Shown: positions 1 to 9,324, counted from the stretch's first letter. The stretch is DNA of 64,000 nucleotides from Micromonospora terminaliae (GCF_009671205.1 NZ_CP045309.1:3844001-3908000); one strand, 5' to 3'. A program made the numbers and translations. The notes: generated from the letters alone by a model not told the origin.

Positions 1-1
1 C

Positions 2-214
2 ACCAACGCCGAGTTCACCCGGGAGCTGGCCCGCCAACTGCACCGGCCGGCGATCATGCCGATCCCCGCGCTGGCCCTGAAGGTCGCCCTCGGCGGCTTC
101 GCCCACGAGGCGCTCACCAGCACCCGGGTCCTTCCCGGCGTGCTCGGCAAGGCCGGCTTCGCCTGGACCCACCCGGACCTGCCGGGCGCGCTGCGCGCCG
201 CCCTCGCCGGGTGA
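2..214 (+). CDS. C-terminal end of a TIGR01777-type NAD-dependent epimerase/SDR39U1-like protein (partial)
   Basis: Only the last 70 residues are in the window. They contain the TELxRQLxRP...P.PxxALKxxLG..A.E.LTSxRVLPxxLxxAGFxWxHPDLxxAL pattern that ends TIGR01777 proteins (an SDR-fold family also called YfcH/SDR39U1, cellular substrate unknown). In M. tuberculosis the homologous gene (Rv2216) lies directly before lipB, and lipB is 4.5 kb downstream here, which supports the call. The gene ends 22 nt before the stop of the convergent esterase gene. The N-terminal Rossmann part lies outside the window. Confidence 0.75.
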   Translation, partial: TNAEFTRELARQLHRPAIMPIPALALKVALGGFAHEALTSTRVLPGVLGKAGFAWTHPDLPGALRAALAG

Positions 215-236
215 GCCGGCGAGGGCGACGGCACGG

Positions 237-1448
237 TCAGCAGCCGATCACCCAGTAGGCGGGGCCCGTCTGCTTGAGGGTGCTCGTGTAGAAGGTGTTG
301 TAGAGGCCCATCCGCTGGTTGCTGCCCAGCGCGTAGGCGTAGCCGCCGGACTGGTAGGCGCGGCCCGCCGTGACGTGCGCGTAGTTGCTGGCGGTCACGC
401 AGACCGGCGCGGTGGTCGGGGTCGGGCTCGGGGTCGGCGACGCGGTCGCCGTCGGGGTCGGGGTGCCGCCACCCCCGTTGAGCCCGAAGAACAGCGCGTC
501 CCGGTAGGTCGAGCAGATCGTGTCGAGGAAGTACGCCCCGGCGGTGCCGCACTGGTCGGCCGCCGAACCGGGGTCGACCGGCGTGCCGTGGCCCATGCCG
601 GAGACCCGGTAGAGCCGCACCTGGTCGCTGCCGTAGACCTCCAGGCTGGTGCCGCCCGGCAACGAGGCGGTGCTGGTCGGGGTCTGCGAGACGCCCAGCA
701 CGTTGGTCCACTGGTCCCGCGACTCGGCGGCGTTCAGCGGCGCGACGGTGGTGTCCGAGGTGCCGTGCCAGACGGCCACCCGGGGGCGCTTGCCGGTGTA
801 GCCGGCGTACGCGTTGCGAACGAGGTCGCCCCACTGCGCCGGGGTCTTGTCGACGCCCGGGTTCATGCAGCTGAAGGCGTTGGTCGTGCTCGTGGCGCAG
901 CGGTACGGGATGCCGGCGATGACGGAGCCGGCGGCGAAGACGTCCGGGTAGGTGGCGAGCATGACGGCGCTCATCGCCGCGCCGGCCGACAGGCCGCTGA
1001 CGTAGACCCGGCTGCCGTCGACGGAATAGTTGGCCTTGGCGTAGTCGACCATCTGCTTGATCGACAGCGCCTCGCCCTGGCCCCGGGCGGTGTCCCCGGT
1101 CTCGAACCAGTTGAAGCAGGAGTTGGCGTTGTTGGCCGAGGGCTGCTGCGGCACGATCAGCGCGAACTTCCACTGGTCGGCGTACTTCTGCCAGCCGGAG
1201 TTGGTGAAGTAGGTCGAGGCGTTCTGGGTGCAGCCGTGTAGCAGCACCACGGCCGGGGCGTTGGCCGGCAGGCCGTCGGGGCGGTAGGCGTACATGGCCA
1301 GGTTGCCGGGGTTCGAGCCGAAGCCGGTCACCTGGGTGAGCGCGGCGGCCTGCGCGGGCAGGGCGGCGACGAGGACGGCGGCCGCGGCCAGCACGACCCC
1401 GGCCGCCACCCCGGCCAGGCGGGTGAGAAGGGATGAGGAGCGGCGCAC
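237..1448 (-). CDS. Secreted PHB depolymerase-family esterase (alpha/beta hydrolase)
   Basis: Predicted extracellular esterase of 403 aa in the polyhydroxybutyrate depolymerase/feruloyl esterase family. It has a cationic N-terminus, a hydrophobic stretch and an AQA cleavage site near residue 34. The oxyanion-hole motif HGCTQN is at about 71-76 and the lipase box GLSAG has Ser154. Asp lies in HGTSDTTVAP and His in GMGHGTPVD, so the triad is complete. A Gly/Thr/Pro-rich linker (about 330-350) leads to a small Cys-containing C-terminal domain of the kind found on secreted depolymerases and chitinases, probably for substrate binding. I chose the GTG at 1448 because a perfect AGGAGG (1454-1459, complement) precedes it; a longer frame starting at 1484 lacks such a site. 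The polymer actually cleaved cannot be told from sequence. Confidence 0.85.
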   Translation of the reverse strand: MRRSSSLLTRLAGVAAGVVLAAAAVLVAALPAQAAALTQVTGFGSNPGNLAMYAYRPDGLPANAPAVVLLHGCTQNASTYFTNSGWQKYADQWKFALIVPQQPSANNANSCFNWFETGDTARGQGEALSIKQMVDYAKANYSVDGSRVYVSGLSAGAAMSAVMLATYPDVFAAGSVIAGIPYRCATSTTNAFSCMNPGVDKTPAQWGDLVRNAYAGYTGKRPRVAVWHGTSDTTVAPLNAAESRDQWTNVLGVSQTPTSTASLPGGTSLEVYGSDQVRLYRVSGMGHGTPVDPGSAADQCGTAGAYFLDTICSTYRDALFFGLNGGGGTPTPTATASPTPSPTPTTAPVCVTASNYAHVTAGRAYQSGGYAYALGSNQRMGLYNTFYTSTLKQTGPAYWVIGC

Positions 1449-1637
1449 GGCGACCTCCTGACGGCGAATTGTGAACTGGGTCACCTTCGAGTTGCCGCGA
1501 CGTTACGTCCGCGTTTCACGCTCCCGGAATGGCCGCCGTTCACACATTCATGACCGCCGAAGTGTGCGGGAGGCTTCGGGCCACCCGGGTTTCGTGTCTG
1601 ACCGGCGTGTCCAGGTCCGGTTGGTAACGTCCGCTGC

Positions 1638-3449
1638 GTGCCGTTCTCCCCGTCCCCGGTCACCGGCCCGTCGACCGCCGCCCGGAACCGGCGTGCCGAC
1701 CTCGTGCTGGTGCTCGCCGCGGTGGCCCTCGCCATCTGGGTGACGAGCGGGATGTGGCGGGACCCGAACACCCGCACGATCACCGTGAACTCCAGCGACC
1801 AGGCCCTCTTCGAGTGGCTGCTGGCCTTCGGCGGGCACGCCGTGACCCACGGGGAGAACCCGTTCTTCACCCACCTGATCAACGTCCCGGACGGGGTGAA
1901 CCTGGCGGTCAACACCTCGATCACCGCGTACGCGGTGGTCTTCGCGCCGCTGACGTACCTCATCGGGCCGCCGGCGACGTTCCTGGTGATCCTCACGCTC
2001 AACCTCGCGGCCACCGCGGTGGCCTGGTACTGGCTGCTCAGCCGGCACCTGGTCACCAGCCGGCTGGCCGCCGGGGTCGGTGCCCTCTTCATCGCCTACT
2101 GCCCGGCCATGGTGTCGCACGCCAACGCGCACCTGAACTGGACGGCCGGCTGGCTGGTGCCGCTGCTCGTCTGGGGCGTGTTCCGGCTGCGCCGCCCCGG
2201 GCGCGCGATCGCCGGCGGGGTCGTGCTCGGCGTGCTGGTGGCGCTCGCCTTCTCGATCGCCGCCGAGGGGCTGTTCTTCACGGCCCTGGCGCTCGCCCTG
2301 TTCCTGCTGGTGTGGGCGCTGCACAAGGTCCGCCGGGACGAGGTGCGGGCCGCGCTGCCGAGCTTCCTGCGCGGGCTCGGGGTCACCGCGCTCGTGTCCG
2401 GGGTGCTGCTGGCGTACCCGCTGTGGCTGCACTTCGCCGGGCCGCAGCGGTTCCACGGCACCGGCTTCGACCCGATGATCCACTCCGAGGACATCGCCGC
2501 CTTCGGCTCGTACCCGCGGCGGTCGCTGGCCGGCTGGGCCGGGCTCGGCACCTCCCTCGCGCCCAACCCGACCGAGGAGAACTCCTTCTTCGGCATCCCC
2601 CTGCTGCTGCTCGCCGTGGCCTGCTTCGTCCTGCTCTGGCGGCGCGCCGACCGGGCGTTCCGAGCCACGCTCACCGCGCTCGGGGTGACCGCGCTGGTCT
2701 TCGCGGTGCTGTCCTGGGGGCCCACGGCCAAGTGGAACGGCCGGCGCACCGGCCAGCTGCTGCCGTTCGGGGTGCTGGACAACCTGCCGGTGATCAACGC
2801 GGCACTGCCCTCCCGGCTCGCTCTGGTGGTGGCCCCGGTGATCGGGCTGCTGCTGGCGTACGCCGTGGACACGCTGCGCGCCCGGCCGCCCCGGCACCGC
2901 TCCACCGAGCTGGTCTGGGCGCTCGGCTTCGCCGCCGCCCTGCTGCCACTGCTGCCCACCCCGCTGCTCACCCACGTCCGGGAGCCGGTGCCGGCGTTCA
3001 TCACCACCGGCGCCTGGCAGCGCTACGTCTCCCCCGGCGGGGTGCTCACCCCGCTGCCGCTGACCGTGGACATCTATCCGGACGGCCAGCGCTGGCAGGC
3101 GTACGCCCTGGCACACCGGCAGGGCGAGTTCCGCATCCCGGCCGGCTTCTTCCTCGGCCCCGGCGGGCCGGACGGCCGGGGCCGGATCGGGCCGGTGCCG
3201 CGCACGTTCAGCGCGCTCGTGGACCAGGCCGGGCGGACCGGGCTGGTGCCGATCATCACCGACGGCAGCATCCGGGAGGCCCGCGCCGACCTGCGCTACT
3301 GGGGCGTCGAGACGGTGGTGCTGGCCGACCGGGTGCACGGGGCGAAGTTCGACGTCGACGAGGAGGCGGTGCGCCGTACCGCCACCGCCCTGCTCGGCCC
3401 GCCCGAACGGGTCGAGGACGTCTGGGTCTGGCGGGTGCCGCCTGCCTGA
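1638..3449 (+). CDS. Polytopic membrane protein, GT-C glycosyltransferase-like, function unknown
   Basis: 603 aa with a short basic N-terminus, one early membrane helix, then about ten further hydrophobic segments up to residue 430, followed by a soluble C-terminal domain of about 170 residues. The architecture (acidic/polar first loop, many helices, C-terminal soluble domain) resembles lipid-linked-sugar GT-C glycosyltransferases, but I see no decisive DD/DE motif, so the role is open. A TAACGT hexamer (1625-1630) sits 7 nt before the GTG start, suggesting a leaderless transcript. It is divergent from the secreted esterase, with 189 nt between the starts. Confidence 0.6.
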   Translation: MPFSPSPVTGPSTAARNRRADLVLVLAAVALAIWVTSGMWRDPNTRTITVNSSDQALFEWLLAFGGHAVTHGENPFFTHLINVPDGVNLAVNTSITAYAVVFAPLTYLIGPPATFLVILTLNLAATAVAWYWLLSRHLVTSRLAAGVGALFIAYCPAMVSHANAHLNWTAGWLVPLLVWGVFRLRRPGRAIAGGVVLGVLVALAFSIAAEGLFFTALALALFLLVWALHKVRRDEVRAALPSFLRGLGVTALVSGVLLAYPLWLHFAGPQRFHGTGFDPMIHSEDIAAFGSYPRRSLAGWAGLGTSLAPNPTEENSFFGIPLLLLAVACFVLLWRRADRAFRATLTALGVTALVFAVLSWGPTAKWNGRRTGQLLPFGVLDNLPVINAALPSRLALVVAPVIGLLLAYAVDTLRARPPRHRSTELVWALGFAAALLPLLPTPLLTHVREPVPAFITTGAWQRYVSPGGVLTPLPLTVDIYPDGQRWQAYALAHRQGEFRIPAGFFLGPGGPDGRGRIGPVPRTFSALVDQAGRTGLVPIITDGSIREARADLRYWGVETVVLADRVHGAKFDVDEEAVRRTATALLGPPERVEDVWVWRVPPA

Positions 3450-3498
3450 CCTGGCCCGGGGTGGCACGGGACCACCGGAAGCCGGACGACGACGTCTA

Positions 3499-4746
3499 AT
3501 GGTGCGCGTGATGTCCCTCCGGATCGGTCGACGGGCCGCCCTGCGCGCAGCCCTGTCGATCCTCGCCGCCGCGGCACTGGCTTCCGGCTCGTTCGCCGCG
3601 GCGGCCGCGGCCGCCGCTTCCGACCCGGCGCCGGCCCGGGTCTACGACCCGTGGCTCTGGCAGGCGACGGTCGGTCAGCGTCCCGCCGGCCCAGCCTCGG
3701 TGGTCTTCTTCACCTCGAACACCCGCTACTTCGAGTCGACCGGCGTGCTGGTGGGGCGCGACGGCGCCTACCGGCTGATCCCGCTGCAGGTCGGTGAGGA
3801 TCACGGGCTGCTATCTCCGGACGGGCGGCACTATGTGCGGCCCCACCGAGGGGTGCTGGTCGACCTGACCACCGGTGCGGAAGACCGCACCCACCGGCCG
3901 GGCATCCGCGCGCTGGCCTGGTCACCGGACGGCAGGACGCTGCTCGGCACGCGGGACAACGACGACGCGGTGATCACGTACGGGCCGGACAACCAGCAGC
4001 TCAACGACCCCGCGAAGCCGGACGACCTGCTCGTGGTCGACCCGTACGACGGTGCGGAGCGGGTGCTCGCGGCCGGCACGTTCGCCAGTCACACCACCGG
4101 GGCCTGGTCACCGGACGGCAGCCTGGTGGTGGTCGCCGGCCCGACCGATCCGGCTGTCGAGCGGCAGCGGCTGACGGTCACCGATGCGGCAAGGGGCGGT
4201 GTGCGCTGGCAGCGCGACCTCGACGAACGCCACCTGCTCGCCGGGCGGGGCGCCTGGAGCCCCGACGGCGCGCGGATCGCGCTGCTCGCCTTCGACGGCT
4301 GCGCCGGCCCGGCATGCACCCTCGAGGAGGCGGCCGCCCGGTCCTGGCGGCTCGAGTTCCTCGATGCCGCGACCGGTCAACCGCTCGGCACCTCCGTCCC
4401 GGTCGATGGCTGGGCGACCGAGCTGGTCGGTTGGCGCAACGGCGAAGCGGTGCTGAACCGGCTGTCGCGGGAGACCACCTTCGAGGACCGGCACGCGTCG
4501 CTCGTCGCCGTGGCGGCGGGCGGCCGTGAGCAGGTGCTGGTGACGGGACCCCCGGGCGTCTCCGGCTTCGACGTGCCGGCGGACCTGCTGGCCGACGCCG
4601 TCTTCGCCGGCTCCGCCCCGCGGCCCTCCCCGTGGGCGGCTCCGTGGTGGCTCTACCCCGTGGTCGCCCTGCCGGCTCTGCTGCTCGCCGTCCTGCTCGC
4701 ACGCGCTCTGCTCCGTCGCCGGGAGCGACGAGCCTCACCGGGCTGA
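3499..4746 (+). CDS. Secreted, membrane-anchored beta-propeller-like protein
   Basis: 415 aa. An Arg-rich N-terminus and an Ala-rich hydrophobic segment (about 12-40) form a signal peptide. The exposed part contains three WSPDG repeats (about residues 136, 203 and 252), typical of TolB/WD40-like propeller blades. A final hydrophobic helix (about 380-405) followed by RRRERR would anchor it with the propeller outside. No catalytic signature is visible; the fold often serves protein or ligand binding. The start is uncertain: ATG 3499, GTG 3502 and ATG 3511 are all possible and none has a good Shine-Dalgarno sequence. Confidence 0.6.
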   Translation: MVRVMSLRIGRRAALRAALSILAAAALASGSFAAAAAAAASDPAPARVYDPWLWQATVGQRPAGPASVVFFTSNTRYFESTGVLVGRDGAYRLIPLQVGEDHGLLSPDGRHYVRPHRGVLVDLTTGAEDRTHRPGIRALAWSPDGRTLLGTRDNDDAVITYGPDNQQLNDPAKPDDLLVVDPYDGAERVLAAGTFASHTTGAWSPDGSLVVVAGPTDPAVERQRLTVTDAARGGVRWQRDLDERHLLAGRGAWSPDGARIALLAFDGCAGPACTLEEAAARSWRLEFLDAATGQPLGTSVPVDGWATELVGWRNGEAVLNRLSRETTFEDRHASLVAVAAGGREQVLVTGPPGVSGFDVPADLLADAVFAGSAPRPSPWAAPWWLYPVVALPALLLAVLLARALLRRRERRASPG

Positions 4747-4774
4747 GGCCGTCGGGCACGACTAGGCTGGACGG

Positions 4775-5422
4775 GTGAGCGTGACGACTTCCGGGCTGAC
4801 CGCCGTCCGTGCCGGCCTGCTGGACTACCAGGCCGCGTGGGACGAGCAGCGCCGGCTCCACGAGGCCGTGGTGGCCGGCGAGCGGGGCGACACCGTGCTG
4901 CTGCTGGAGCACCCCAGCGTCTACACCGCCGGCAAGCGGACCGAGCCGTGGGACCGGCCGATGGACGGCACCCCGGTGATCGACGTGGACCGCGGCGGCA
5001 AGATCACCTGGCACGGCCCGGGGCAGCTGGTCGGTTACCCCATCGTCAAGCTGCCCGACCCCGTCGACGTGGTGGCCTACGTCCGGCGCACCGAGGAGCT
5101 GCTGATCGACGTCTGCGCCGAGTTCGGGCTGGCCGCGGGCCGGGTCGAGGGGCGCAGCGGCGTCTGGGTGCCGGAGGACGACCGGGGGCCGGCCCGCAAG
5201 GTGGCCGCCATCGGCATCCGGGTGGCCCGGGGCGTGACCCTGCACGGCTTCTCCATCAACTGCGACTGCGACCTCGGTCACTTCGACCGGATCGTGCCGT
5301 GCGGCATCCGCGACGCCGGCGTCACCTCGCTCACCGCCGAGCTGGGCCGCACCATCACGGTCGCCGACGTGCTGCCGGTGGTCGAGCGGCACCTGCCCAC
5401 CCTGGTCACGGTCCAGGACTGA
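4775..5422 (+). CDS. lipB: Octanoyl-[ACP]:protein N-octanoyltransferase (lipoate biosynthesis)
   Basis: LipB transfers the octanoyl group from acyl carrier protein to the lipoyl domains of 2-oxoacid dehydrogenases and GcvH, the first step of de novo lipoylation in the cytosol. 215 aa, normal length. Motifs seen: [24 protein letters not shown], the catalytic Lys142 in RKVAAIGI and the catalytic Cys176 in IVPCGI. A TAGGCT hexamer (4763-4768) lies 6 nt before the GTG, consistent with leaderless translation. The partner lipA is at 9458; in most actinobacteria the two are adjacent, so five genes have been inserted here. The next gene starts 4 nt after the stop. Confidence 0.95.
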   Translation: MSVTTSGLTAVRAGLLDYQAAWDEQRRLHEAVVAGERGDTVLLLEHPSVYTAGKRTEPWDRPMDGTPVIDVDRGGKITWHGPGQLVGYPIVKLPDPVDVVAYVRRTEELLIDVCAEFGLAAGRVEGRSGVWVPEDDRGPARKVAAIGIRVARGVTLHGFSINCDCDLGHFDRIVPCGIRDAGVTSLTAELGRTITVADVLPVVERHLPTLVTVQD

Positions 5423-5426
5423 CCGG

Positions 5427-5819
5427 GTGCGGATCGATCTCGTCACCCTGGTCGTCGCCGACTACGACCCGGCCATCGCCTTCTTCACCGAGGTGCTCGG
5501 CTTCGAGCTGACCGAGGACACGCCGTCCCTGACCAACGACGGCCGCCCGAAGCGCTGGGTGGTGGTCCGCCCGCCGGGCGGCGGCACCGGGCTGCTGCTG
5601 GCCCGCGCCGACGGCGAGCGGCAGGCGGCCGCGGTGGGCGACCAGACCCACGGCCGGGTCGGCTTCTTCCTCCAGGTCGACGACTTCGACGCCACCTACC
5701 GGCGGATGGTCGAGGCGAAGGTCGAGTTCGTGAAGCCCCCGCGCACCGAACCGTACGGGCGGGTCGCCGTCTTCCGCGACCTCGCCGGCAACCCCTGGGA
5801 CCTGCTCGGTCCCGCCTGA
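5427..5819 (+). CDS. VOC (glyoxalase/bleomycin-resistance fold) family protein
   Basis: 130 aa, one complete VOC unit with two beta-alpha-beta-beta-beta modules: [18 protein letters not shown] at the N-terminus and [15 protein letters not shown] at the C-terminus. VOC proteins are metal-dependent lyases, isomerases, dioxygenases or drug-binding proteins; the substrate cannot be assigned. It starts 4 nt after lipB and 16 nt before nadE, so the three are probably co-transcribed. The start is GTG; no close alternative exists. Confidence 0.8.
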   Translation: MRIDLVTLVVADYDPAIAFFTEVLGFELTEDTPSLTNDGRPKRWVVVRPPGGGTGLLLARADGERQAAAVGDQTHGRVGFFLQVDDFDATYRRMVEAKVEFVKPPRTEPYGRVAVFRDLAGNPWDLLGPA

Positions 5820-5835
5820 CGAGGAGAGGACCCCG

Positions 5836-6660
5836 ATGACCGACGTGATGTCGACCCAGCAGCGGATCGCCGAGGAGCTGCGGGTGCCGGCGACCTTCGA
5901 CGCCGCCGAGGAGATCGAGCGCCGCGTCGTCTTCCTCGCCGACCGCCTGGTCGACACCGGTCTGACCACGCTGGTCCTGGGCATCAGCGGCGGCGTCGAC
6001 TCCACCACGGCCGGCCGGCTCTGCCAGCTCGCGGCGGAACGGGCCCGCGCCGCCGGACACCCGGCCGTCTTCGTCGCCATGCGCCTGCCGTACGGGGTGC
6101 AGGCCGACGAGCACCACGCCCAGGCGGCGCTGGCGTTCATCCGCCCGGACCGGGTGCTCACGGTCGACGTCAAGCCGGCCGCGGACGCCGCCCTGGCCGC
6201 GCTGGTCGCCGGCGGGCTGACCTTCCGCGACGCCGCCCAGCAGGACTTCGTGCTCGGCAACGTCAAGGCGCGGCAGCGCATGATCGCCCAGTACGCGGTG
6301 GCCGGCGCCGAGGGCGGGCTGGTGGTCGGCACCGACCACGCGGCCGAGGCGGTCACCGGCTTCTTCACCAAGCACGGCGACGGCGCGGCCGACCTGATCC
6401 CGCTGACCGGGCTGACCAAGCGGCGGGTGCGCGCGCTGGCCGCCGCGCTCGGCGCACCCGCCGAGCTGGTCGGCAAGGCGCCCACGGCCGACCTGGAGAG
6501 CCTGGCCCCGGGCAAGCTCGACGAGGACGCGCTCGGCCTGGCCTACGCGCACATCGACGACTACCTGGAGGGCCGGCCGGTGCCGGCCGAGGTGGAGGCC
6601 GCGCTGGTGGCCCGCTACCGCGCCACCGAGCACAAGCGCCAGCTCCCGGTCGCGCCCTAG
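5836..6660 (+). CDS. nadE: Ammonia-dependent NAD+ synthetase
   Basis: Amidates deamido-NAD (NaAD) to NAD+ using ATP and free ammonia. 274 aa, the length of the single-domain NadE class (no nitrilase domain). The ATP pyrophosphatase P-loop reads [11 protein letters not shown] (about residues 49-59). Further family motifs are [27 protein letters not shown] and [16 protein letters not shown] (key residues D-H-A-E, F-x-K-x-G-D, K-x-P-T-A-D). The Shine-Dalgarno GAGGAGAGG ends 7 nt before the ATG. Its last 4 nt (CTAG) are shared with the stop of the convergent FUSC gene. A second, glutamine-dependent NAD synthetase is at 34079. Confidence 0.95.
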   Translation: MTDVMSTQQRIAEELRVPATFDAAEEIERRVVFLADRLVDTGLTTLVLGISGGVDSTTAGRLCQLAAERARAAGHPAVFVAMRLPYGVQADEHHAQAALAFIRPDRVLTVDVKPAADAALAALVAGGLTFRDAAQQDFVLGNVKARQRMIAQYAVAGAEGGLVVGTDHAAEAVTGFFTKHGDGAADLIPLTGLTKRRVRALAAALGAPAELVGKAPTADLESLAPGKLDEDALGLAYAHIDDYLEGRPVPAEVEAALVARYRATEHKRQLPVAP

Positions 6661-7691
6661 GTCGGACCAGCGCCGTCGTGCGGGCCGGCGGCGAACCGAG
6701 CCCGCAGCCACGGCTCGCAGAGCACGATCGCGCCGCCGACGATCCCGCCGATCACCGTCTCCACGCCCCGGTCGTAGAGCAGCTGCCCGGCCGGCCGGGC
6801 CACCGCGAGCTGGCCCATGAGCAGGGCCATCGGCGTGATGAACAGCAGCGCCAGCCCGTAGTTGCGGCCCACCAGCAGCTCGGTGACGATCTGCAGCACC
6901 GCGACCACCAGCACGACGGCGTACGGCGACAGCGCGGGAGCGAGCAGCGCCGCGCTGGTGAGCAGCCCGAGCAGCGTGCCGAGGATCCGGTGCGCGGCGC
7001 GGACCAGCTGGGCCGTGACCCCCACCGCGCTGAGCGGGGCGACGGCCGCCACCATGGCCCAGTACGGGTGGCCGATCCCGACGGCGGTCGCCACGCCCCC
7101 GGCCACCACCACGGCCAGGGCGTAGCGCACCGGCTGCCAGGTCCACACGTGCGCGAGGCGGGCCGGCCGGCTCCGCTGCCGCCGCAGCACGCTGCCCACG
7201 TTGCCGACCAGCAGCGAGAACAGCGCGCTGGCCCCGGCCAGCGCGGCGGCGACCGGCACGTCCGACACCGCGTGCGGCGCCGAGGCGACCGCGCCGAACG
7301 CGAACACCAGGAACAGCGGGCCCGGCGGGTGCCAGTCCTGGGCGGCGGCCAGCACCGCGCCCAGCGCCGCGACGCCCGCGGCCACCGGCACCGCGACCCA
7401 CGCCCGGGACGGCAGCGAGCCGACCAGCACGCCGAGGACGACCGTCCCGGTGAGGGCCGCCCCGGCGCTGGCCTGCATGACGGCCCGGGACAGGTGCACG
7501 TGGTTGCGGCCGTAGAGCGAGGTGAACGCCCCGAAGACCGCGTACACGGACCAGCCCGGCCGGCCGGCGGCGAGCACCGCGAGCAGCGGCACGAGGACGC
7601 TGATCCCGGCCCGCAGCGCGACCCGGTGCGCGCCGGCCGCCGGCCGGACGTGCAGCAGGCCGCGCAGCGTCGCCCGTACCTGCTCACCCAT
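6657..7691 (-). CDS. FUSC-family integral membrane protein (putative aromatic acid/efflux transporter)
   Basis: 344 aa with about ten hydrophobic segments in two groups separated by a basic loop ([10 protein letters not shown]). This is the layout of FUSC/ArAE proteins such as AaeB and YccS halves, which export aromatic acids. Motifs include [17 protein letters not shown] and [16 protein letters not shown]. The ATG at 7691 has GGTGAGG 6 nt upstream; the GTG four codons earlier would have none. It lies 67 nt downstream of aspS on the same strand. The substrate is unknown. Confidence 0.75.
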   Translation of the reverse strand: MGEQVRATLRGLLHVRPAAGAHRVALRAGISVLVPLLAVLAAGRPGWSVYAVFGAFTSLYGRNHVHLSRAVMQASAGAALTGTVVLGVLVGSLPSRAWVAVPVAAGVAALGAVLAAAQDWHPPGPLFLVFAFGAVASAPHAVSDVPVAAALAGASALFSLLVGNVGSVLRRQRSRPARLAHVWTWQPVRYALAVVVAGGVATAVGIGHPYWAMVAAVAPLSAVGVTAQLVRAAHRILGTLLGLLTSAALLAPALSPYAVVLVVAVLQIVTELLVGRNYGLALLFITPMALLMGQLAVARPAGQLLYDRGVETVIGGIVGGAIVLCEPWLRARFAAGPHDGAGPT

Positions 7692-7758
7692 GCCGCCCCT
7701 CACCTTCCGGCCGCCGCCGCGACGCGGGGTACCCGGATCGCGGCGGCGTGATCCCCGG

Positions 7759-9045
7759 TCAGGGCGTGAGGCGGTGCAGGTCCCGGGGGAAGGCGGTCAC
7801 CTCCCGCACGTTGGCCGCGCCGGTGAGCCGGGCCACGAAGCGTTCCAGCCCGATGGCGAAGCCCCCGTGCGGCGGCATGCCGTGCCGGAACGCGTCCACG
7901 TACCCGGCGTACGGCTCCACGGGCTCGCCGCGGGCCGCCAGGGCGGCCAGGTAGTCCTCGTGGCGGTGCAGCCGCTGCCCGCCGGTGACCAGCTCCATCC
8001 CCCGGAACAGCAGGTCGAAGCCGTTGGAGTACGCGGGCCGGGCCGGGTCCGGGTGGGTGTAGAACGGCCGCTTCGCCATCGGGTACCCGGTCACGAAGAG
8101 GAAGTCCGAGCCGTGCTCGCGCAGCGCCCACTCCCCCAGCGCCCGCTCGTGCGCCGGGGCGAGGTCCGGCTCGTCGGCCGGCGCTCCGGCGATCTTCAGC
8201 GCCTCGGTGAAGTGCACGGCCGGGATCTCGGCGGGCACCTCCGGCAGGGCCAGGCCCAGGGTGGCGAGCGCCCCGTCGGCCCGCCCCGCGACCTCGGCCA
8301 GCATCCCGGCCAGCGTCTCCCGCAGCACGGCCATCACGTCCCGGTGGTCGGTGACGAAGCCCAGCTCGACGTCGAGCGAGGTGTACTGGGCCAGGTGCCG
8401 GACCGTGTCGTGCGGCTCGGCCCGGAACACCGGCCCGACCTCGTAGACCCGCTCGAAGACGCCGACCATGAGCTGCTTGTAGAACTGCGGCGACTGGGCC
8501 AGGTACGCGGGCCGGCCGAACCAGTCCAGCGCGAACACGTTCGCCCCGCTCTCGGTGGACGACGCCACCACCTTCGGGGTGTGGACCTCCACGAACCCGC
8601 GGGCGTCCAGGGCGGCCCGGAAGCCGGCCACGGCCGCCGCCGAGATCCGCAGCGCGGCGGCGCGGGCCGGGTGGCGCAGCGCGGTCGGCGCGTGGTCGAG
8701 CTGGGTGGGCAGGGTGGCGGTGAGCACCGGCCGGTACAGGTCGAACGGCGGCGGGACGGCGGGCGGGCCGAGCGGTCGTACCGCCGGCTCGGCCAGCTCG
8801 ACCCCGGCGGGCGCGGTGGCGTTCGCGACCACCGTGCCGGTGACCTCGACGACGGTCTCCTCGGGCAGCGACTCGACGGCCGCGCGCACGGCGGCGTCGG
8901 TGACCACCACCTGGGCCAGGCCCGCGGCGTCCCGGACGATCAGGAAGGCCACCGACTTGAGCAGCCGGCGGCGGTGCACCCAGCCGGCGATCCGCACGGT
9001 CGCGCCGACGTGGTGGGTGAGCTGGGAGGACAGGATGCGTTGCAC
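7759..9045 (-). CDS. aspS: Archaeal-type aspartate--tRNA(Asp/Asn) ligase
   Basis: 428 aa class IIb synthetase that charges tRNA with aspartate. It has an N-terminal OB-fold (VRIAGWVHRRR...FLIVRD) and the class II core: VEVHTPKVVASSTESGANVF, YLAQSPQFYKQ, motif 2 FRAEPHDTVRH and motif 3 GGFAIGLERF. It lacks the ~100-residue GAD insertion and the ~590-aa length of the bacterial AspRS, so it is the archaeal/eukaryotic type and probably a second AspRS of this genome. His24 (GWVH) and Pro79 (TAPAGVE) stand where discriminating archaeal enzymes have Trp and Lys, so it may also aspartylate tRNA-Asn (inference). The GTG at 9045 has GAGGAGG 8 nt upstream; longer frames would run into the T-box leader. 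Confidence 0.9.
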   Translation of the reverse strand: MQRILSSQLTHHVGATVRIAGWVHRRRLLKSVAFLIVRDAAGLAQVVVTDAAVRAAVESLPEETVVEVTGTVVANATAPAGVELAEPAVRPLGPPAVPPPFDLYRPVLTATLPTQLDHAPTALRHPARAAALRISAAAVAGFRAALDARGFVEVHTPKVVASSTESGANVFALDWFGRPAYLAQSPQFYKQLMVGVFERVYEVGPVFRAEPHDTVRHLAQYTSLDVELGFVTDHRDVMAVLRETLAGMLAEVAGRADGALATLGLALPEVPAEIPAVHFTEALKIAGAPADEPDLAPAHERALGEWALREHGSDFLFVTGYPMAKRPFYTHPDPARPAYSNGFDLLFRGMELVTGGQRLHRHEDYLAALAARGEPVEPYAGYVDAFRHGMPPHGGFAIGLERFVARLTGAANVREVTAFPRDLHRLTP

Positions 9046-9324
9046 GGCGGTTACCTCCTCGATCAATCGCAACGCGATCCCCGGGAGGTGTGGGCGAGCG
9101 GGAAACCTCGCGGTGCCACCACACCTTCGCCCCGCGCGTGGCGGGGCCTCGTTCGGTCGCCTTTTCACCGGGGCCAGCCGGGCGGGTTCTACTGGGCGCG
9201 GACGCCGTTCTTCCCGCAGCTCGGGAGGGTCTTCGCGGCCCGGCGCCAGACCGCCTTCCAGCAACCGGCGGCTCTCTGCGCTGGCGGGTCGGGTCGCTAC
9301 TCGGCTCCGTCGCAGCTCTGCCGG
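9046..9324 (-). promoter_or_regulatory. T-box riboswitch leader of aspS, predicted translational type, Asp specifier
   Basis: Read on the minus strand. Stem I has the specifier-loop AGTA (9301-9298), a distal arm with AGAGAG...GCTGGAA (9276-9255) and the return strand GCGAA-GAC-CCTCCCGAGC. GAC (9231-9229) aligns with the specifier of B. subtilis glyQS, at the same distance from GAGC. The antisequestrator is exact: AGGTGTGG (9126-9119), bulge TGGCACC (9118-9112), GCGAG, 8-nt loop, CTCGC, CCACACCT (9093-9086). The bulge TGGC pairs with tRNA ending GCCA, that is discriminator G, as in tRNA-Asp. ACCTCC (9089-9084) can instead pair with the Shine-Dalgarno GGAGGT (9058-9053), and this competes with the antisequestrator. 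No U-run is present, so control is probably at translation. The 5' end is a guess from a TAGCGT -10-like box. Confidence 0.85.

Noticed and set aside
1490..1507. GlnR-like sequence GTAAC-N6-GCAAC (minus strand) upstream of the PHB-depolymerase-like gene
   Set aside because: One mismatch in a short, degenerate motif and no nitrogen-related neighbour; probably chance.
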